DNA from: Paraburkholderia largidicola
Lineage (GTDB): Bacteria > Pseudomonadota > Gammaproteobacteria > Burkholderiales > Burkholderiaceae
Assembly (NCBI RefSeq): GCF_013426895.1
Contig: NZ_AP023177.1
Location: 124,001 to 188,000, forward strand
Direction: 5' to 3'
Length of the DNA: 64,000 nt
Below are positions 38,943 through 48,349 of the stretch, in pieces. Made by a program: the position numbers and the translations under genes. The notes under the pieces were generated by a model. It worked only from the letters and a program-made list of their open reading frames with translations, was not told where the DNA came from and made no database searches. The first letter of the stretch is position 1; every line of letters begins with the position of its first letter.

Positions 38943-39950
38943 TGCCCGTTGGTTCACGATAGCGCCACGACGGCATGCAAGCGCGGGCGATTAGCGTCCC
39001 TCATGCGAGACGCGGCGCGGAACCTCATAGCTATTTTCCTAGCGCTTTCGCCGCGACTTTTTCGTCGGCCAGTAACGAGAGCTTTTCGCCCTGGTCTTCT
39101 CTTCTTTCAACGTTTCGCCTAGCAACTGGACTGCGGTCTAGGTCACGGCTATGAGAGGTCAGCAAGCGGCGCGCCGCAAAGTAAGTCTCGGCTGAAGGCG
39201 AGGCTTTAGGTCTCGTCCGGGCGGGACGTCAAAATTCCGGATAAGGTTCGAGATAGCGTCCGCGGGGCTTTAGGCGTGGGCGGGCTCGAGAAGAATTTCT
39301 GGCTTTTCGAGTCAGCAAGGCCTGATGCGATGCCCTGAAGGGCTTGTGAGCCAGGCAAACTTTTCCAAGACCTGACCCATGCAGGCAGATAACCTGCGAT
39401 CTGTCACCTACAAGCAAGCAATCTGGACTGCAAACAATCGTAGCGCAAGAGTCATGTCAGCTGGCGGGCCCCTATAGCCGGCGAGTCCAAGGGCTGCTTT
39501 GCTCTTCCGCCCGCGGTCGCGGACTGACCGCCGACAGGCTCCTGAATTCGTCGTCGGCTGTTTTCCATGGTCAGCCGGAACTCAGCCGTGGACAACGACG
39601 ACAGGTCTTTGACCAGAAGGTAAGCCGGCTGGCAGTAAGGCGTAGTCCCGCGAATGTGTGCGAGATCTCGTCCTGTCGGTTGCAATCGGCGGCCCACATA
39701 CGAAAACGCACATACAAGAACTCACACCAAGTGTTCGGGCGGTCGACTCACGTCCCTGGCTTCTACCATTGACGGCAGCGCCATCGACTCCAGTATCGCC
39801 GGTCGTCACCGGCCTGGAGAAGGTCAAGCGTTTCGACGGAACAACTCCGCGCTTCCAATTGTCACGAGGCCCACGAAGGAGTCGGGTTTGTGGTCGGTTC
39901 AAATCGGTCGCTGCACCATTTGGACAATGCAAGCTCTCGAAGTCGGCGAT
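38943..39950. other. About 1 kb without an intact gene
   Basis: Apart from the inverted DUF892 tail at 39031-39131, only short frames without start signals are present. No tRNA, repeat family or mobile element was recognised. Confidence 0.45.
39031..39131 (-). pseudogene. Inverted C-terminal fragment of a DUF892 protein
   Basis: The minus strand reads VQLLGETLKEEKT and, after a one-base shift, GEKLSLLADEKVAAKALGK followed by TAG. This is the last helix and tail of a DUF892 protein, exactly the part missing from the gene at 38484-38942, but on the opposite strand. Confidence 0.6.
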
Positions 39951-41375
39951 TCATGCCGAAGACAATGGGTCATTCATGCTTTGCTGCCGGTGAGGGACAA
40001 CCTGAAGCCGCTCGAGAACCGGGAGCAACACCGTCACCGTGGTCCCTGTACGGCCATCGCCGCTCGCAATGGAGACGCGACCGCCGTGACACTCAACCAG
40101 ATACTTGACCAGAGCAAGTCCGATTCCGAGACCTGAGTCCGCTGTCGATACCCGCGAACCGAGTTGCGTGAACATCCCGAATACGTGAGGAAGTTTGTCC
40201 GCAGGGATACCGTATCCCTCATCCGTCACGGTAAATTTTACAGTACCTCGCGCGGTCGTCCCGTTGTCATCGAAAGCAGGTTCGACAACAGCGGCGAGTT
40301 CAATGTGACTGCTGTCGGGAGAATACCGGGCGGAATTACTGAGCAGGTTCACCAGAACCTGCGTAAGGCGGGGCGCGTCGGCGTGCAATGCGAGCGGTTC
40401 GGACGGACACTGGACAGTCAGTCGATGCTTGCGCGCCTCCATCGCTGGCTGCACGGCGTGGACGGCATCCCACACGATATCAGCCAGTTGGCATGTTCCC
40501 ACCTTGACTTCCACCTTGCCGTGCCGGATTCGCGACGCGTCCAGAAGGTCGTCAATCAGTCGTTGAAGCCGGCCTATCTGCCGTTGCGCTATCTCGAGCG
40601 CGCGCGCTGTCGCTGAACCACTGCTCCCTGGGCGACCAAGAATTTCAAGCGACGAAACCACGGGCGCAATTGGGCTTCTGAGCTCGTGACTGAGCGTGGC
40701 GATGAACTCGAAGGTGCGCTCTTCGGTCCGGCGGAGCGCTTCCTGGGCTTCCTCTGCTTCGGTCGCCCGTTTCTGCGCCAGCGCCTGCATATGCGAAACC
40801 TGCAACGCGGCACCGGTGAAGTCGGCGAGGCTCGTCAGCAAACGCAGGTCTTCTGCGTCGAAGCGCGCGTTTTCGTTGTGAGACATTACCCAGATGGCGC
40901 CCCAGGGCCCGTCGCCAACCGGAATAGGCACGAGCAGGGCCTCGACGACTGGCGGCGAGACGGCTTCTATTGACGGGAAGTAGCGTTGCGGTGTCTTGAA
41001 CAGCTCCGGTTTGCCCATTGCCAACGTCACGCCGCATACGCTGTCATCAAAGGGACGGTAGGTGTTCAGAAGTGGTGCACAGTGGCCTGCGAGGGACGCC
41101 CACCGGAAACTCGCCGGCTTGTCCGGCGGCGACTCGAGCACGCTGATGCCTGCGCTGCCCGCCCTGCATAGCCGGGCAGCCTCCAATGTCAGCATGTCAA
41201 GCATGGCTGCATCCGAGGTAGCAAGTGCATGGGCGAGCCGTCTCAGGACTTTGGCCTCCGCTCCATGGTTGGGGCGCCGGCTTGCCCGCGTCGCGAGTTC
41301 GGCGGTAATCAGCGCCTCCCGGTGCGCCGTACGAATGCCCGTGTCGTCAGGAGAAATATTTACCTCCAAGTTCAT
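39951..41375 (-). CDS. GAF-domain sensor histidine kinase
   Basis: A 474-residue soluble kinase. A GAF domain covers roughly residues 50-215 (LTLEAARLCRAGSAGISVLE ... LLTSLADFTGAALQVSHMQA). A short coiled coil and HisKA with H-box FIATLSHELRSPIAP follow, then HATPase with the N-box LVNLLSNSARYSP and G-boxes DEGYGIP and GLGIGLALVK. There are no membrane segments, so the signal is cytoplasmic. The ATG at 41375 has GGGAG at good spacing; the frame extends upstream to 41513. No partner regulator is adjacent. Confidence 0.88.
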   Translation of the reverse strand: MNLEVNISPDDTGIRTAHREALITAELATRASRRPNHGAEAKVLRRLAHALATSDAAMLDMLTLEAARLCRAGSAGISVLESPPDKPASFRWASLAGHCAPLLNTYRPFDDSVCGVTLAMGKPELFKTPQRYFPSIEAVSPPVVEALLVPIPVGDGPWGAIWVMSHNENARFDAEDLRLLTSLADFTGAALQVSHMQALAQKRATEAEEAQEALRRTEERTFEFIATLSHELRSPIAPVVSSLEILGRPGSSGSATARALEIAQRQIGRLQRLIDDLLDASRIRHGKVEVKVGTCQLADIVWDAVHAVQPAMEARKHRLTVQCPSEPLALHADAPRLTQVLVNLLSNSARYSPDSSHIELAAVVEPAFDDNGTTARGTVKFTVTDEGYGIPADKLPHVFGMFTQLGSRVSTADSGLGIGLALVKYLVECHGGRVSIASGDGRTGTTVTVLLPVLERLQVVPHRQQSMNDPLSSA

Positions 41376-41600
41376 GTTTGCACTCCCAGCGCAAACGTCC
41401 AAGGCTTTCACGAACGCCTGCAAAGTCGGCGGTGTTAGCCACTTTCTGCCGCACGTGTCGTTCCTCGTGGACTGCATCGCCGTGCTGTTGGTCGCCTTAA
41501 TCCGCGTGTGCATGCCTTCGAAAGTTCGTCGACGACGCAGTCGACTGCGGAACGGCGGATACCTTCCCGCCGTCCAACCGTATGCATCGGGTAGTTGGCG

Positions 41601-42008
41601 TCAGCCTGTACGCACCTCGATGCGTCTTGGCTTCGCCTCGTCGCGACGCGGTATCGTCAGCTTCAGGACGCCATCCTTCAGGGACGCCTCAATCCGTGAG
41701 GTATCGAAGTCTTCACTGACGGCGAAGCGGCGCAAGAAGTAGGGCGCCCGCACTTCGGCATGCGAGAGCGCGAGGTTCGGCGGCACGGGCACCATGGATT
41801 CCGCCTCGATGGTCAGACTGCCGTCGTGGACATTGATGTCCAGCTTCTCTTTCGATACGCCCGGCAGGTCGGCCAGAAGCGTGACCGCGTGAGCGTCTTC
41901 GAAGATATCGACCGCCGGCGTCAGCGAGGCGCGACGACGTACGTCGCTCGATTCCGCGCGCGTCACCGCGTCTTGGTCGCGTTGGGCGATTTGCGTGTTG
42001 TCGCTCAT
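41601..42008 (-). CDS. Hsp20/alpha-crystallin family small heat shock protein
   Basis: A 135-residue small heat shock protein with a complete alpha-crystallin domain (VDIFEDAHAVTLLADLPGVS, then the LSHAEVRAPYFLRRFAVSED and ASLKDGVLKLTIPR strands). It holds unfolded proteins for refolding. It lies 12 bases after the second Hsp20 gene, so the two form an operon. Confidence 0.92.
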   Translation of the reverse strand: MSDNTQIAQRDQDAVTRAESSDVRRRASLTPAVDIFEDAHAVTLLADLPGVSKEKLDINVHDGSLTIEAESMVPVPPNLALSHAEVRAPYFLRRFAVSEDFDTSRIEASLKDGVLKLTIPRRDEAKPRRIEVRTG

Positions 42009-42020
42009 GATGTCACCTCG

Positions 42021-42461
42021 TCACTGAACGGTAATTGCGCGGGGTTTGGACGCTTCGCGCTTGCCCACAGAAATCAGCAGGCAGCCGTCGACGTAGTGCG
42101 CCTGCACCTTGTCAGGGTCGGCCTGCTGGGGCAGTTCGATGACCCGTCGAAACGAGCCGTTGAAGCGCTCCTGCGCGTACTGCCGCGTGCCCTCAGGCAA
42201 CTGTGCGTCGCGGGTCGTCCGCTCGCCGGCAATCGAGAGCAAACCTTTATCGATGGAGATATCGAGTTTCCCGAGCTCGACGCCGGGCGCAAACGCGACG
42301 ATTTCTACCGTGTCGTCGGTCGTGCCGACGTTGATATGAGGAAATGTGCCGAACTGGCTTGAACGAAGGCTGGACGGGAAGCCGCCGAACAGGCTGGACA
42401 TCTGGCGTTGCAGCCGGTCCAGTTCACTGAAGAGGTCGGTCCCAAAGTGAAGATCACTCAT
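42021..42461 (-). CDS. Hsp20/alpha-crystallin family small heat shock protein
   Basis: A 146-residue small heat shock protein, first gene of the pair. The N-terminus (SELDRLQRQMSSLFGGF) and the domain (PHINVGTTDDTVEIVAFAPG, HYVDGCLLISVGKRE) are typical of bacterial class B proteins. AGGAGAAAG precedes the ATG at 42461. Paired class A/B small heat shock proteins usually co-assemble. No clear heat-shock promoter was recognised. Confidence 0.92.
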   Translation of the reverse strand: MSDLHFGTDLFSELDRLQRQMSSLFGGFPSSLRSSQFGTFPHINVGTTDDTVEIVAFAPGVELGKLDISIDKGLLSIAGERTTRDAQLPEGTRQYAQERFNGSFRRVIELPQQADPDKVQAHYVDGCLLISVGKREASKPRAITVQ

Positions 42462-42646
42462 GGTCGCTTTCTCCTCTGCGGCGAGGAGACAAACCGGCAT
42501 ACGCGCTTCAGTCCGGTTGTCCCGTGCCGCGGACAATCAAGGTTGAAACACGCAGCGCCCGCAAACGGTTGTTCACGAACGACTGGTGAGCGATGCTTAA
42601 GATAGAACGTCTGCAGTGAATTTCAAGAGGCGGTGCAGCAGATTTT

Positions 42647-43096
42647 TTGACCTTGAAGATCGACGCTACCGCCCATACAGTCCCCGCACCAATGTTCACT
42701 TGGGAGACGACTGTGGAATTCGATACTGACTGGAGAACGCTTGGCAAGCACCGCATCAAGCTGCGCTCCACCAAGGGCTTTCCGACCGAACTGATGCTGC
42801 AGGTCGCGGAAGTGACGCGACTCGCCGTCGACAACAACATGAGTGCCCGGGCGCGCATTGTCGAAATCGTATATCGGCACGAGAAGGCGTACGACATCAC
42901 AGTCGGAACGACCCTGGCGGAAGACCGGATTTGCGCGGCGCAGCTCGAAAGCGCTATTGCCACGGTGATGGGCTTGTTGCCGGAGCAGGTCAACATTTTT
43001 GTCCACGCCGTCACACAGGAGGACGTCGACCTGCACTTCGGTGTGTACGAACGAATGCTGGCGGAGAAACTGGGCGCGGTGCATCCGATACAGTGA
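42647..43096 (+). CDS. Hypothetical protein, 134-149 aa
   Basis: The frame opens at a TTG (42647), with an alternative ATG at 42692. The body (VEFDTDWRTLGKHRIKLRST, AVDNNMSARARIVEIVYRHE, LESAIATVMGLLPEQVNIFV) has clear alpha/beta character but no recognised family. It is divergent from the heat shock operon. The start is undecided because neither codon has a strong ribosome binding site. Confidence 0.5.
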   Translation: MTLKIDATAHTVPAPMFTWETTVEFDTDWRTLGKHRIKLRSTKGFPTELMLQVAEVTRLAVDNNMSARARIVEIVYRHEKAYDITVGTTLAEDRICAAQLESAIATVMGLLPEQVNIFVHAVTQEDVDLHFGVYERMLAEKLGAVHPIQ

Positions 43097-43152
43097 AATA
43101 TCGGATGATTCCGCGCCGGTTCATTGAGAACGGAATACCGACTTCTGTCGGT

Positions 43153-43221
43153 ATGCGCTATTTGTTATTGACGTTTGGCGTCTTTGCACTAAATGCGTGT
43201 TCGGCACGGCAGGGATGGTAG
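43153..43221 (+). CDS. Possible very small lipoprotein or signal-peptide remnant, 22 aa
   Basis: The frame MRYLLLTFGVFALNACSARQ then GW and TAG contains a classical lipobox (LNAC). No ribosome binding site is convincing. It could be a tiny lipoprotein, or the 5' end of a lost lipoprotein gene. Confidence 0.3.
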   Translation: MRYLLLTFGVFALNACSARQGW

Positions 43222-43354
43222 TCCACGCCAACCACTGCCGCGGTGCTGCTTCCGATTCCTGACTTGCGACGTTAGGATTTTCTAGCCTCGGCGCGATTCG
43301 CTGGCGCGGACGTAACAGCCGTCGCAGTGGTATCGACGATTTCGTCGCGACGGG

Positions 43355-43637
43355 TCAACCGGCAGGCCGAGCCTCCATGTCGTCATCCGGCCAAACATCC
43401 CGGTGACCGGCATTCTCGGGCTGGAATGAAAGCAGCGCGGTCACATTCACATCCTCATCGATTCCCGGCCAGTACAATTGCTGGCGGTCCATCGACGGCA
43501 AAGTGTTCGCGCTCCGCATCTGTCGCAGCCTGAAGGACCGGAAACCAGGCCAGTGGATATGGAACGGTCTGGCCGTCGGACAGGTCGGGAAACATGTGTG
43601 CGCCGTCGAAGTGCACGTCCACCGCAGCGCCACTCAT
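43355..43637 (-). pseudogene. DUF2442 protein with a frameshift
   Basis: GGAGG precedes the ATG at 43637. The first frame reads MSGAAVDVHFDGAHMFPDLS, DGQTVPYPLAWFPVLQAAT, a typical DUF2442 start. After a shift near 43490 the second frame reads RQQLYWPGIDEDVNVTALLS, the family's IHWPxIDEDIS-like end. DUF2442 proteins are small and often encoded near toxin or transposon genes. It is likely inactive. Confidence 0.65.
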
Positions 43638-44643
43638 GGTCACCTCCCGAGTCGGGGTCTAACACACCATAGGTCGCGGCGGCCTGATGAGCAAGGAAAG
43701 TCGTCGAAAGAAGCGGAATTCGCGCCGAGTGAGTCACGGCAACGCCTCATCGGCTTCGAGCGGACGAGGCGACAATGCGGCCGCCAGCCATCGGCCCCTT
43801 CAGCAAAAGGGAGTTCCGGCAATGCAACCGATCACACGTTACTCGCCCGTAGTACTGGCAACGACGGCGCTCACGTTCAACTGCGCGCCTTCAAGGAAGT
43901 CGGCGAAAAAAGCAGCGACACGACGGGGTCCGCCAGCACGTGGATGAGCAAATTCAGCAGGCGTCAGCGCCGCGCCAGACCGCGAGCGCCAATGCGCCGC
44001 CTGCAAACACCACGGAGGCGCGAGAGAAGCGCCTGCTGCCGCCACGCCGTCTTCCGCAGCCAGCGCAGCACCCGTCGGCGCAAGCCAGTATAACCTTCGA
44101 CGTTCGCCGATTTCCCGGAATGTATCACGACGCGACCTCCGGCCCCGACCTCATGCGGGACAGGTTGGTTGCCACAGGGCGGAAGTCGGCAAATAGCGCT
44201 GTAAAGCCCCGCGCCAAGCCTGCTTTTTGCCAAGAGGAACAGTCGTCCCTTGGCCATTGCTGACGCATCGGCCCGCGATCCAGAGTCGCCGACGCTGTTC
44301 CGCTACCGAGCCCCAAGCGGGATTTTTAGTCCCGCCCAAACCGGCCTGTCGTCGTCGCGCCTGATTGGACGCGGGGACTTGCGCTTCGTTATCCACAGGC
44401 ACTGGGCCGGTCGATTGCAATTATGACTTCCGGTTAGAGCAGGACAGCGTCTTGTTGTTGTGGGCGGTGCTCAAAAGATCCGCGCTATGACCCGAAGGAC
44501 ATGTGCATGGCCATTTATCTGGAGGCACACCGTTAAGTGCCCGTACTTCGAAAGGACGACTCCGGGAAAGGACGCGCCAGCACGATGATCGTGCGCAACG
44601 GCACCCGGGGAGCCCAGAGGCATGCACCGGAAGGGGAAGCCAG
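43638..44643. other. About 1 kb without a supportable gene
   Basis: Short overlapping frames only. A frame from 43822 (MQPITRYSPVVLATTALTF) looks like a signal peptide but leads into low-quality sequence, suggesting another decayed secreted-protein gene. No RNA or repeat seen. Confidence 0.4.
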
Positions 44644-45504
44644 CTACATCGAAAGGACTGTGGCGCCGACCGTCGATCCGACCACCCCAAGTACCTGCAC
44701 CGAGGAGAGTTGCTCTTTCCGGAAGACCCGAGCCAGCAAAGCCGTCACGCCACCCGATAATGAACTCAGGACAGTGACCACCGCTGTACTGCTGCCGCCC
44801 GTGCCTGCAGCCAGACAGGCGAGCGCCGTGATACTTGCGGCCGCCTGCGCGAAGACGCGTGGCGACCCGAGCAGTGCCCGCCCTCTGTTTTGCCCGCGCA
44901 CGAACACGACGAGCGCTACAAGCACGCCGCACATGTAGTTGATCAGCAGTGCGCCGGCGGTCCCGAGTTGCGGAACCGAAAAGCGCCCCTGCATCCAGAA
45001 TCCCGTGCCGTAGCAGAACGCTGCGCCCGTTGCAAACAGAACGCCGGTTCTCACCGGACCTCCATGCGGGCCTTCATGATGTCGATCCAGTGCGGTGAGC
45101 GGTGCGCCGATGACACACATCACAAGCCCCGCAAGCGCGGCCGGACGAAACACTTCGCCTGCGATCAACGACAATGTGGTGGCGACGGCGCCATAGGACA
45201 TCGCGATCGGCGCCACGATCGCACTCTTCCCGTCGGCAAGGCCGCAGGTGAGCAGCAGTGAGGCGAGCGCCGACAGCAGGCCGGCGACGAGCGTCCAGCA
45301 GAACGACAGGTCTGCCGTTGCGTGAAGAACGCGACCGATGGTCGCCTCAGACCTCGCACTGATCCAGATCACCAGTGCCGCGAGACCTGCCAGACTGGTG
45401 AACAGCATGGTCGAGCCGATGCCGGCACGGCGTGCGGTCGGCCCTGCGAGGAAGTCCGTAAGGCCCCAGCCTAGCGCCGCGCATAGTCCGAGAATCGCCG
45501 TCAT
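44644..45504 (-). CDS. EamA/DMT family transporter
   Basis: A 286-residue protein with about ten membrane helices in two EamA repeats (MTAILGLCAALGWGLTDFLA ... MSYGAVATTLSLIAGEVF; then LLINYMCGVLVALVVFV ... VQVLGVVGSTVGATVLSM). Such drug/metabolite transporters export or import small organic molecules; the substrate is unknown. No regulator is adjacent. Confidence 0.88.
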   Translation of the reverse strand: MTAILGLCAALGWGLTDFLAGPTARRAGIGSTMLFTSLAGLAALVIWISARSEATIGRVLHATADLSFCWTLVAGLLSALASLLLTCGLADGKSAIVAPIAMSYGAVATTLSLIAGEVFRPAALAGLVMCVIGAPLTALDRHHEGPHGGPVRTGVLFATGAAFCYGTGFWMQGRFSVPQLGTAGALLINYMCGVLVALVVFVRGQNRGRALLGSPRVFAQAAASITALACLAAGTGGSSTAVVTVLSSLSGGVTALLARVFRKEQLSSVQVLGVVGSTVGATVLSM

Positions 45505-45547
45505 GCTACCTCCAGCGACAAGCCTATTGCGTCGAGGCTTTCGGACG

Positions 45548-45622
45548 TCAATGCCAGAACAGCGCGATCAGGATAATGATGGGAATGGGGACGCCGAGCA
45601 TGTAAAGAAGAATAGAGCGCAT
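45548..45622 (-). CDS. Very small hydrophobic protein, 24 aa
   Basis: AGGAGGTG lies at ideal distance before the ATG at 45622. The product MRSILLYMLGVPIPIIILIA ends LFWH and is a single membrane helix with a GVPIPI kink. I recall near-identical tiny proteins in many rhizobia and Burkholderia. It lies between the DMT transporter and a membrane protein gene, all on the minus strand. Confidence 0.65.
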   Translation of the reverse strand: MRSILLYMLGVPIPIIILIALFWH

Positions 45623-45658
45623 CGCACACCTCCTGTGATTGCTGGAATGTCGGTTGTG

Positions 45659-46582
45659 TCAGAGCTGGCGCGTGCGGCCGCCGTATGTCGCCATCAGGCT
45701 GGCCGAGAACGCACCCATCAGCAATGACACGAAAAGCCACAGGGACGCGCCGATCGCGACCCTGCGAGCCTTTTCGGTTGCACTTTTAACGGCCGAGTCT
45801 AGCGCGGCGTTCTTCTGCACCAGCGTCTCGTAGGTGGTCAGCACGCGAGCCTGTGCCGCCTGCTGCGAGAGGCCGGTGTGACGCGCGACAAGCTGGCTGA
45901 GATACAGGGTGTCGTTCGTGGACAGCTGGTCGCCAGTCGCCGCACTGTTGAGGAAAATCCGTGTGGCTTCGGCACGCATCTCGTTGCTGGCAGGCGATAC
46001 CGCGGCAGACGACGAACCGCTGGGCAGGCGGAATAGCGAATCCATCAAATAACCGAGCGGCCAGACATTGCCGGCTGCTTGCGCGTTGCCCCGTTGAGCC
46101 GTGACCGAAACGGTAGCGCCGTTTGTCACGGCGGCGTCGACCGCCTGCGCGCCGGCCTTGACGATGCCAGAGGCCGCCGACGTGAGGACGGCTGCTGTCA
46201 CCAGCGTCGCCACCGCCCAACTCAGGAAACCGTGCGCTGTGTCGCGGAAGTGGATCTCGTCGACGTCAGCGGCGGTCCAGCGGTTTCGCAGGCGGCCCGC
46301 GAGATATCCGCCCAGTCCCGACGTGAGAGCAGACGTGACGCAAACCCATACGATGGCGGCAAAGCCGAATGCCTTCGCATTTGACGAAGGTGGCGACCAT
46401 GGCGAGAGAGACGTGAGTCCAAGGCCTGTTCCCAGTGTCAGCAGGATGAGGGCAAACGCGGCGGCGCCGATGCCACCGGCAAATATCGCACTCCACGAAA
46501 TGGCAGGTTCGAGCGTGCGTACGATTGATGCTGTGTCGTCTAGGGGTTGCGCGTACTCCGATGCGATTCTGGTTCGATTCAC
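45659..46582 (-). CDS. Membrane protein of unknown function, 307 aa
   Basis: Four or more hydrophobic segments: ISWSAIFAGGIGAAAFALIL, FAAIVWVCVTSALTSGLGGY, LSWAVATLVTAAVLTSAAS and a C-terminal LWLFVSLLMGAFSASLMATY. Between the third and fourth is a soluble region of about 130 residues, probably periplasmic. Glycines are common in the helices. I know similar proteins only as hypothetical. It is probably transcribed with the 24-residue gene and possibly the transporter. Confidence 0.7.
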   Translation of the reverse strand: MNRTRIASEYAQPLDDTASIVRTLEPAISWSAIFAGGIGAAAFALILLTLGTGLGLTSLSPWSPPSSNAKAFGFAAIVWVCVTSALTSGLGGYLAGRLRNRWTAADVDEIHFRDTAHGFLSWAVATLVTAAVLTSAASGIVKAGAQAVDAAVTNGATVSVTAQRGNAQAAGNVWPLGYLMDSLFRLPSGSSSAAVSPASNEMRAEATRIFLNSAATGDQLSTNDTLYLSQLVARHTGLSQQAAQARVLTTYETLVQKNAALDSAVKSATEKARRVAIGASLWLFVSLLMGAFSASLMATYGGRTRQL

Positions 46583-47242
46583 GGTCGGCCTCCTTTGTCA
46601 TTCCTGCCGGAATTTGCGCTTTGCTGCGCAATCCCTGTGCCGCTTGCCGATGTCCGGTCAGGCAACGGTATCGCCATTTTTTCCACGACCGTTTGCGCTG
46701 CCACACATCAAGTCGGGGCGAGTCGTTGCATTCGGGAAGTGCGAGAACGGCTTCCGCTCTACCCGCGATAGAAGCGATGCGGAGTGAAGCTTGAAAAGCC
46801 CATGGTTGAAGAAGTGCTGGCTATTACGCATGTGGCTCAGGGTCGCCAATGCGGTGATGGGTCGACGCGCGGCGATGTCGATAACAAGACGCGAATCCGC
46901 AAAGCTCTGGACAGCCGCACTGACCCGGCGAAGACAACGAAACGATGGGCGTGCCGATGATCGCTCTGGCCGGATGAATGCGCGGCCATGACAGAACAGA
47001 GCAGAGCAGGGATGTCGTCGCAGCCGACGGCGGCGCGCGTGAGCACCATCTCCCGCCCCGTTTGATTCCGCGGTCGTCGGGCAAGGTCATGCCTCACAAC
47101 GCGCGCTGCGCGCTGGTTTTGAAACTTTGGAAATTCCATGCGCCTGCTCGCTAAAGTCAGCGAATATCCAGCCGGAGATTGGGGCCGTTCGGCACGTCGA
47201 TTGCGGAACTCTGAGCACTTCAATCTTTTTAGAGAATTAGCT
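46583..47242. other. Intergenic region, no supportable gene
   Basis: About 660 bases between divergent units. Frames here overlap and lack start signals. The last 100 bases before 47243 are AT-rich and probably hold a promoter. Confidence 0.45.
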
Positions 47243-47401
47243 ATGGGTAATCGACCGCAGGAACAACGGGCACCGGATGACCGTACACAAGACGCTGTCG
47301 ATGAAGCCGTCGAAGACACGTTTCCCGCAAGCGATGCGCCGGCGATGGGTGGAACAACGCGCATCGAGTTACTTGATGAAACGCGACCGCCGGGTAAGTG
47401 A
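47243..47401 (+). CDS. Small acidic protein with EDTFPASD motif, 52 aa
   Basis: The product contains TQDAVDEAVEDTFPASDAPA. I recognise the DxxVExTFPASDPP core as a conserved short family in proteobacteria without known function. The ATG at 47243 is used because the motif protein starts there; the ribosome binding site is weak. Confidence 0.6.
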   Translation: MGNRPQEQRAPDDRTQDAVDEAVEDTFPASDAPAMGGTTRIELLDETRPPGK

Positions 47402-47454
47402 TCCACGCTGGCGGCAGCAAGATGAACGACTCAAGAGAAGGAAAAGGAGGCAAC

Positions 47455-47739
47455 ATGAAATCGCTGAAAATGCATCTGGTTATCTCGACTGTCTGTTTCG
47501 CTTTGACGGGTAGCGTTTTCGCGCAAGGCGCAGGCGGCGGCAACGGTGGCGGGGGAGCCGGTGGTGGCAGCGCGGGACAGGGTGGAACGGGCATGGGCAC
47601 GCCAAACGCGAGCGACGTCACGGGAGCGGCCTCCAGTAATAAAGGCAAAACCGCCATGAAACGCAAGTCGTCGAAGTCAGGCACAAAAGGTTCGCAGGGC
47701 AAGGGCGCGCAGGATGCCGCCGCCTCGGCGGCTCAATAA
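47455..47739 (+). CDS. Secreted glycine-rich protein, 94 aa
   Basis: A signal peptide (LKMHLVISTVCFALTGSVFA) is followed by a Gly-rich segment and a Lys/Ser/Ala-rich end, all low complexity. AAAAGGAGG precedes the ATG. Function unknown; the mature protein would be disordered and basic. Confidence 0.65.
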   Translation: MKSLKMHLVISTVCFALTGSVFAQGAGGGNGGGGAGGGSAGQGGTGMGTPNASDVTGAASSNKGKTAMKRKSSKSGTKGSQGKGAQDAAASAAQ

Positions 47740-47799
47740 GAAGGCTGGGGTGCCGTCGGTCGCGGCGGCGCCGCGCACGCGTCACTGAAGCGATCCGCG

Positions 47800-48252
47800 A
47801 TGATGGCAAATATCCTGTGGGTCGACGACGATCTGGAAAATCTGTGGGCACTCCAACTCGCGCTGGAAGCCGACGGGCACCGGGTAGTGGCGGTTGAAGA
47901 TGCTGGACGTGCTTTGGACCTTTTGCGACGCGAGCCTGTCCATTTCATGATCACGGATTACGAGATGCCAATCGTGGACGGTGCGCAGCTATGCCGCATG
48001 GTGCGCGCGTGGGGCGCGCATGCGTCGCTGCCCATCGTGATGCTGTCGGCGGCGCCTGAGCCCGTGTCCGCGCCGCGAGCATGGACATACTTTCTGCGCA
48101 AGCCAGCCGGTTTCGGGACTCTGTCGGCCCTGATCGATGCGCATGTCGCGCCGCGGCTCACGGGTGTAAAGCGTGTATCGGTCGAAGCGCTCCGTTGTGC
48201 GCAGCGGGCCGCCTCGCGCTGGCCTGCCATCATCGCCGACTGCTGGCCCTAG
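47800..48252 (+). CDS. Response regulator receiver protein
   Basis: A 150-residue receiver: acidic residues in LWVDDDLEN, phospho-acceptor D53 in MITDYEMPIVDG, switch residue in MLSAAP, and lysine in YFLRKPAG. The C-terminal 30 residues are not a known output domain. It is convergent with the sigma-54 activator gene and may belong to the same pathway. Confidence 0.85.
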   Translation: MMANILWVDDDLENLWALQLALEADGHRVVAVEDAGRALDLLRREPVHFMITDYEMPIVDGAQLCRMVRAWGAHASLPIVMLSAAPEPVSAPRAWTYFLRKPAGFGTLSALIDAHVAPRLTGVKRVSVEALRCAQRAASRWPAIIADCWP

Positions 48253-48349
48253 AATACCGGCTAGTTATCGCGCTGGCCGATACAGCAGGGGCGATGACGA
48301 GCGCGCGGTGTTGCGTTCACAGCCGGCGCGAGCGCATTCGCATCCTGGC

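Noticed and set aside
39880..39905. tRNA-like GGTTCAAATC ... CACCA
   Set aside because: The T-stem does not pair beyond one or two bases and no upstream arms exist.
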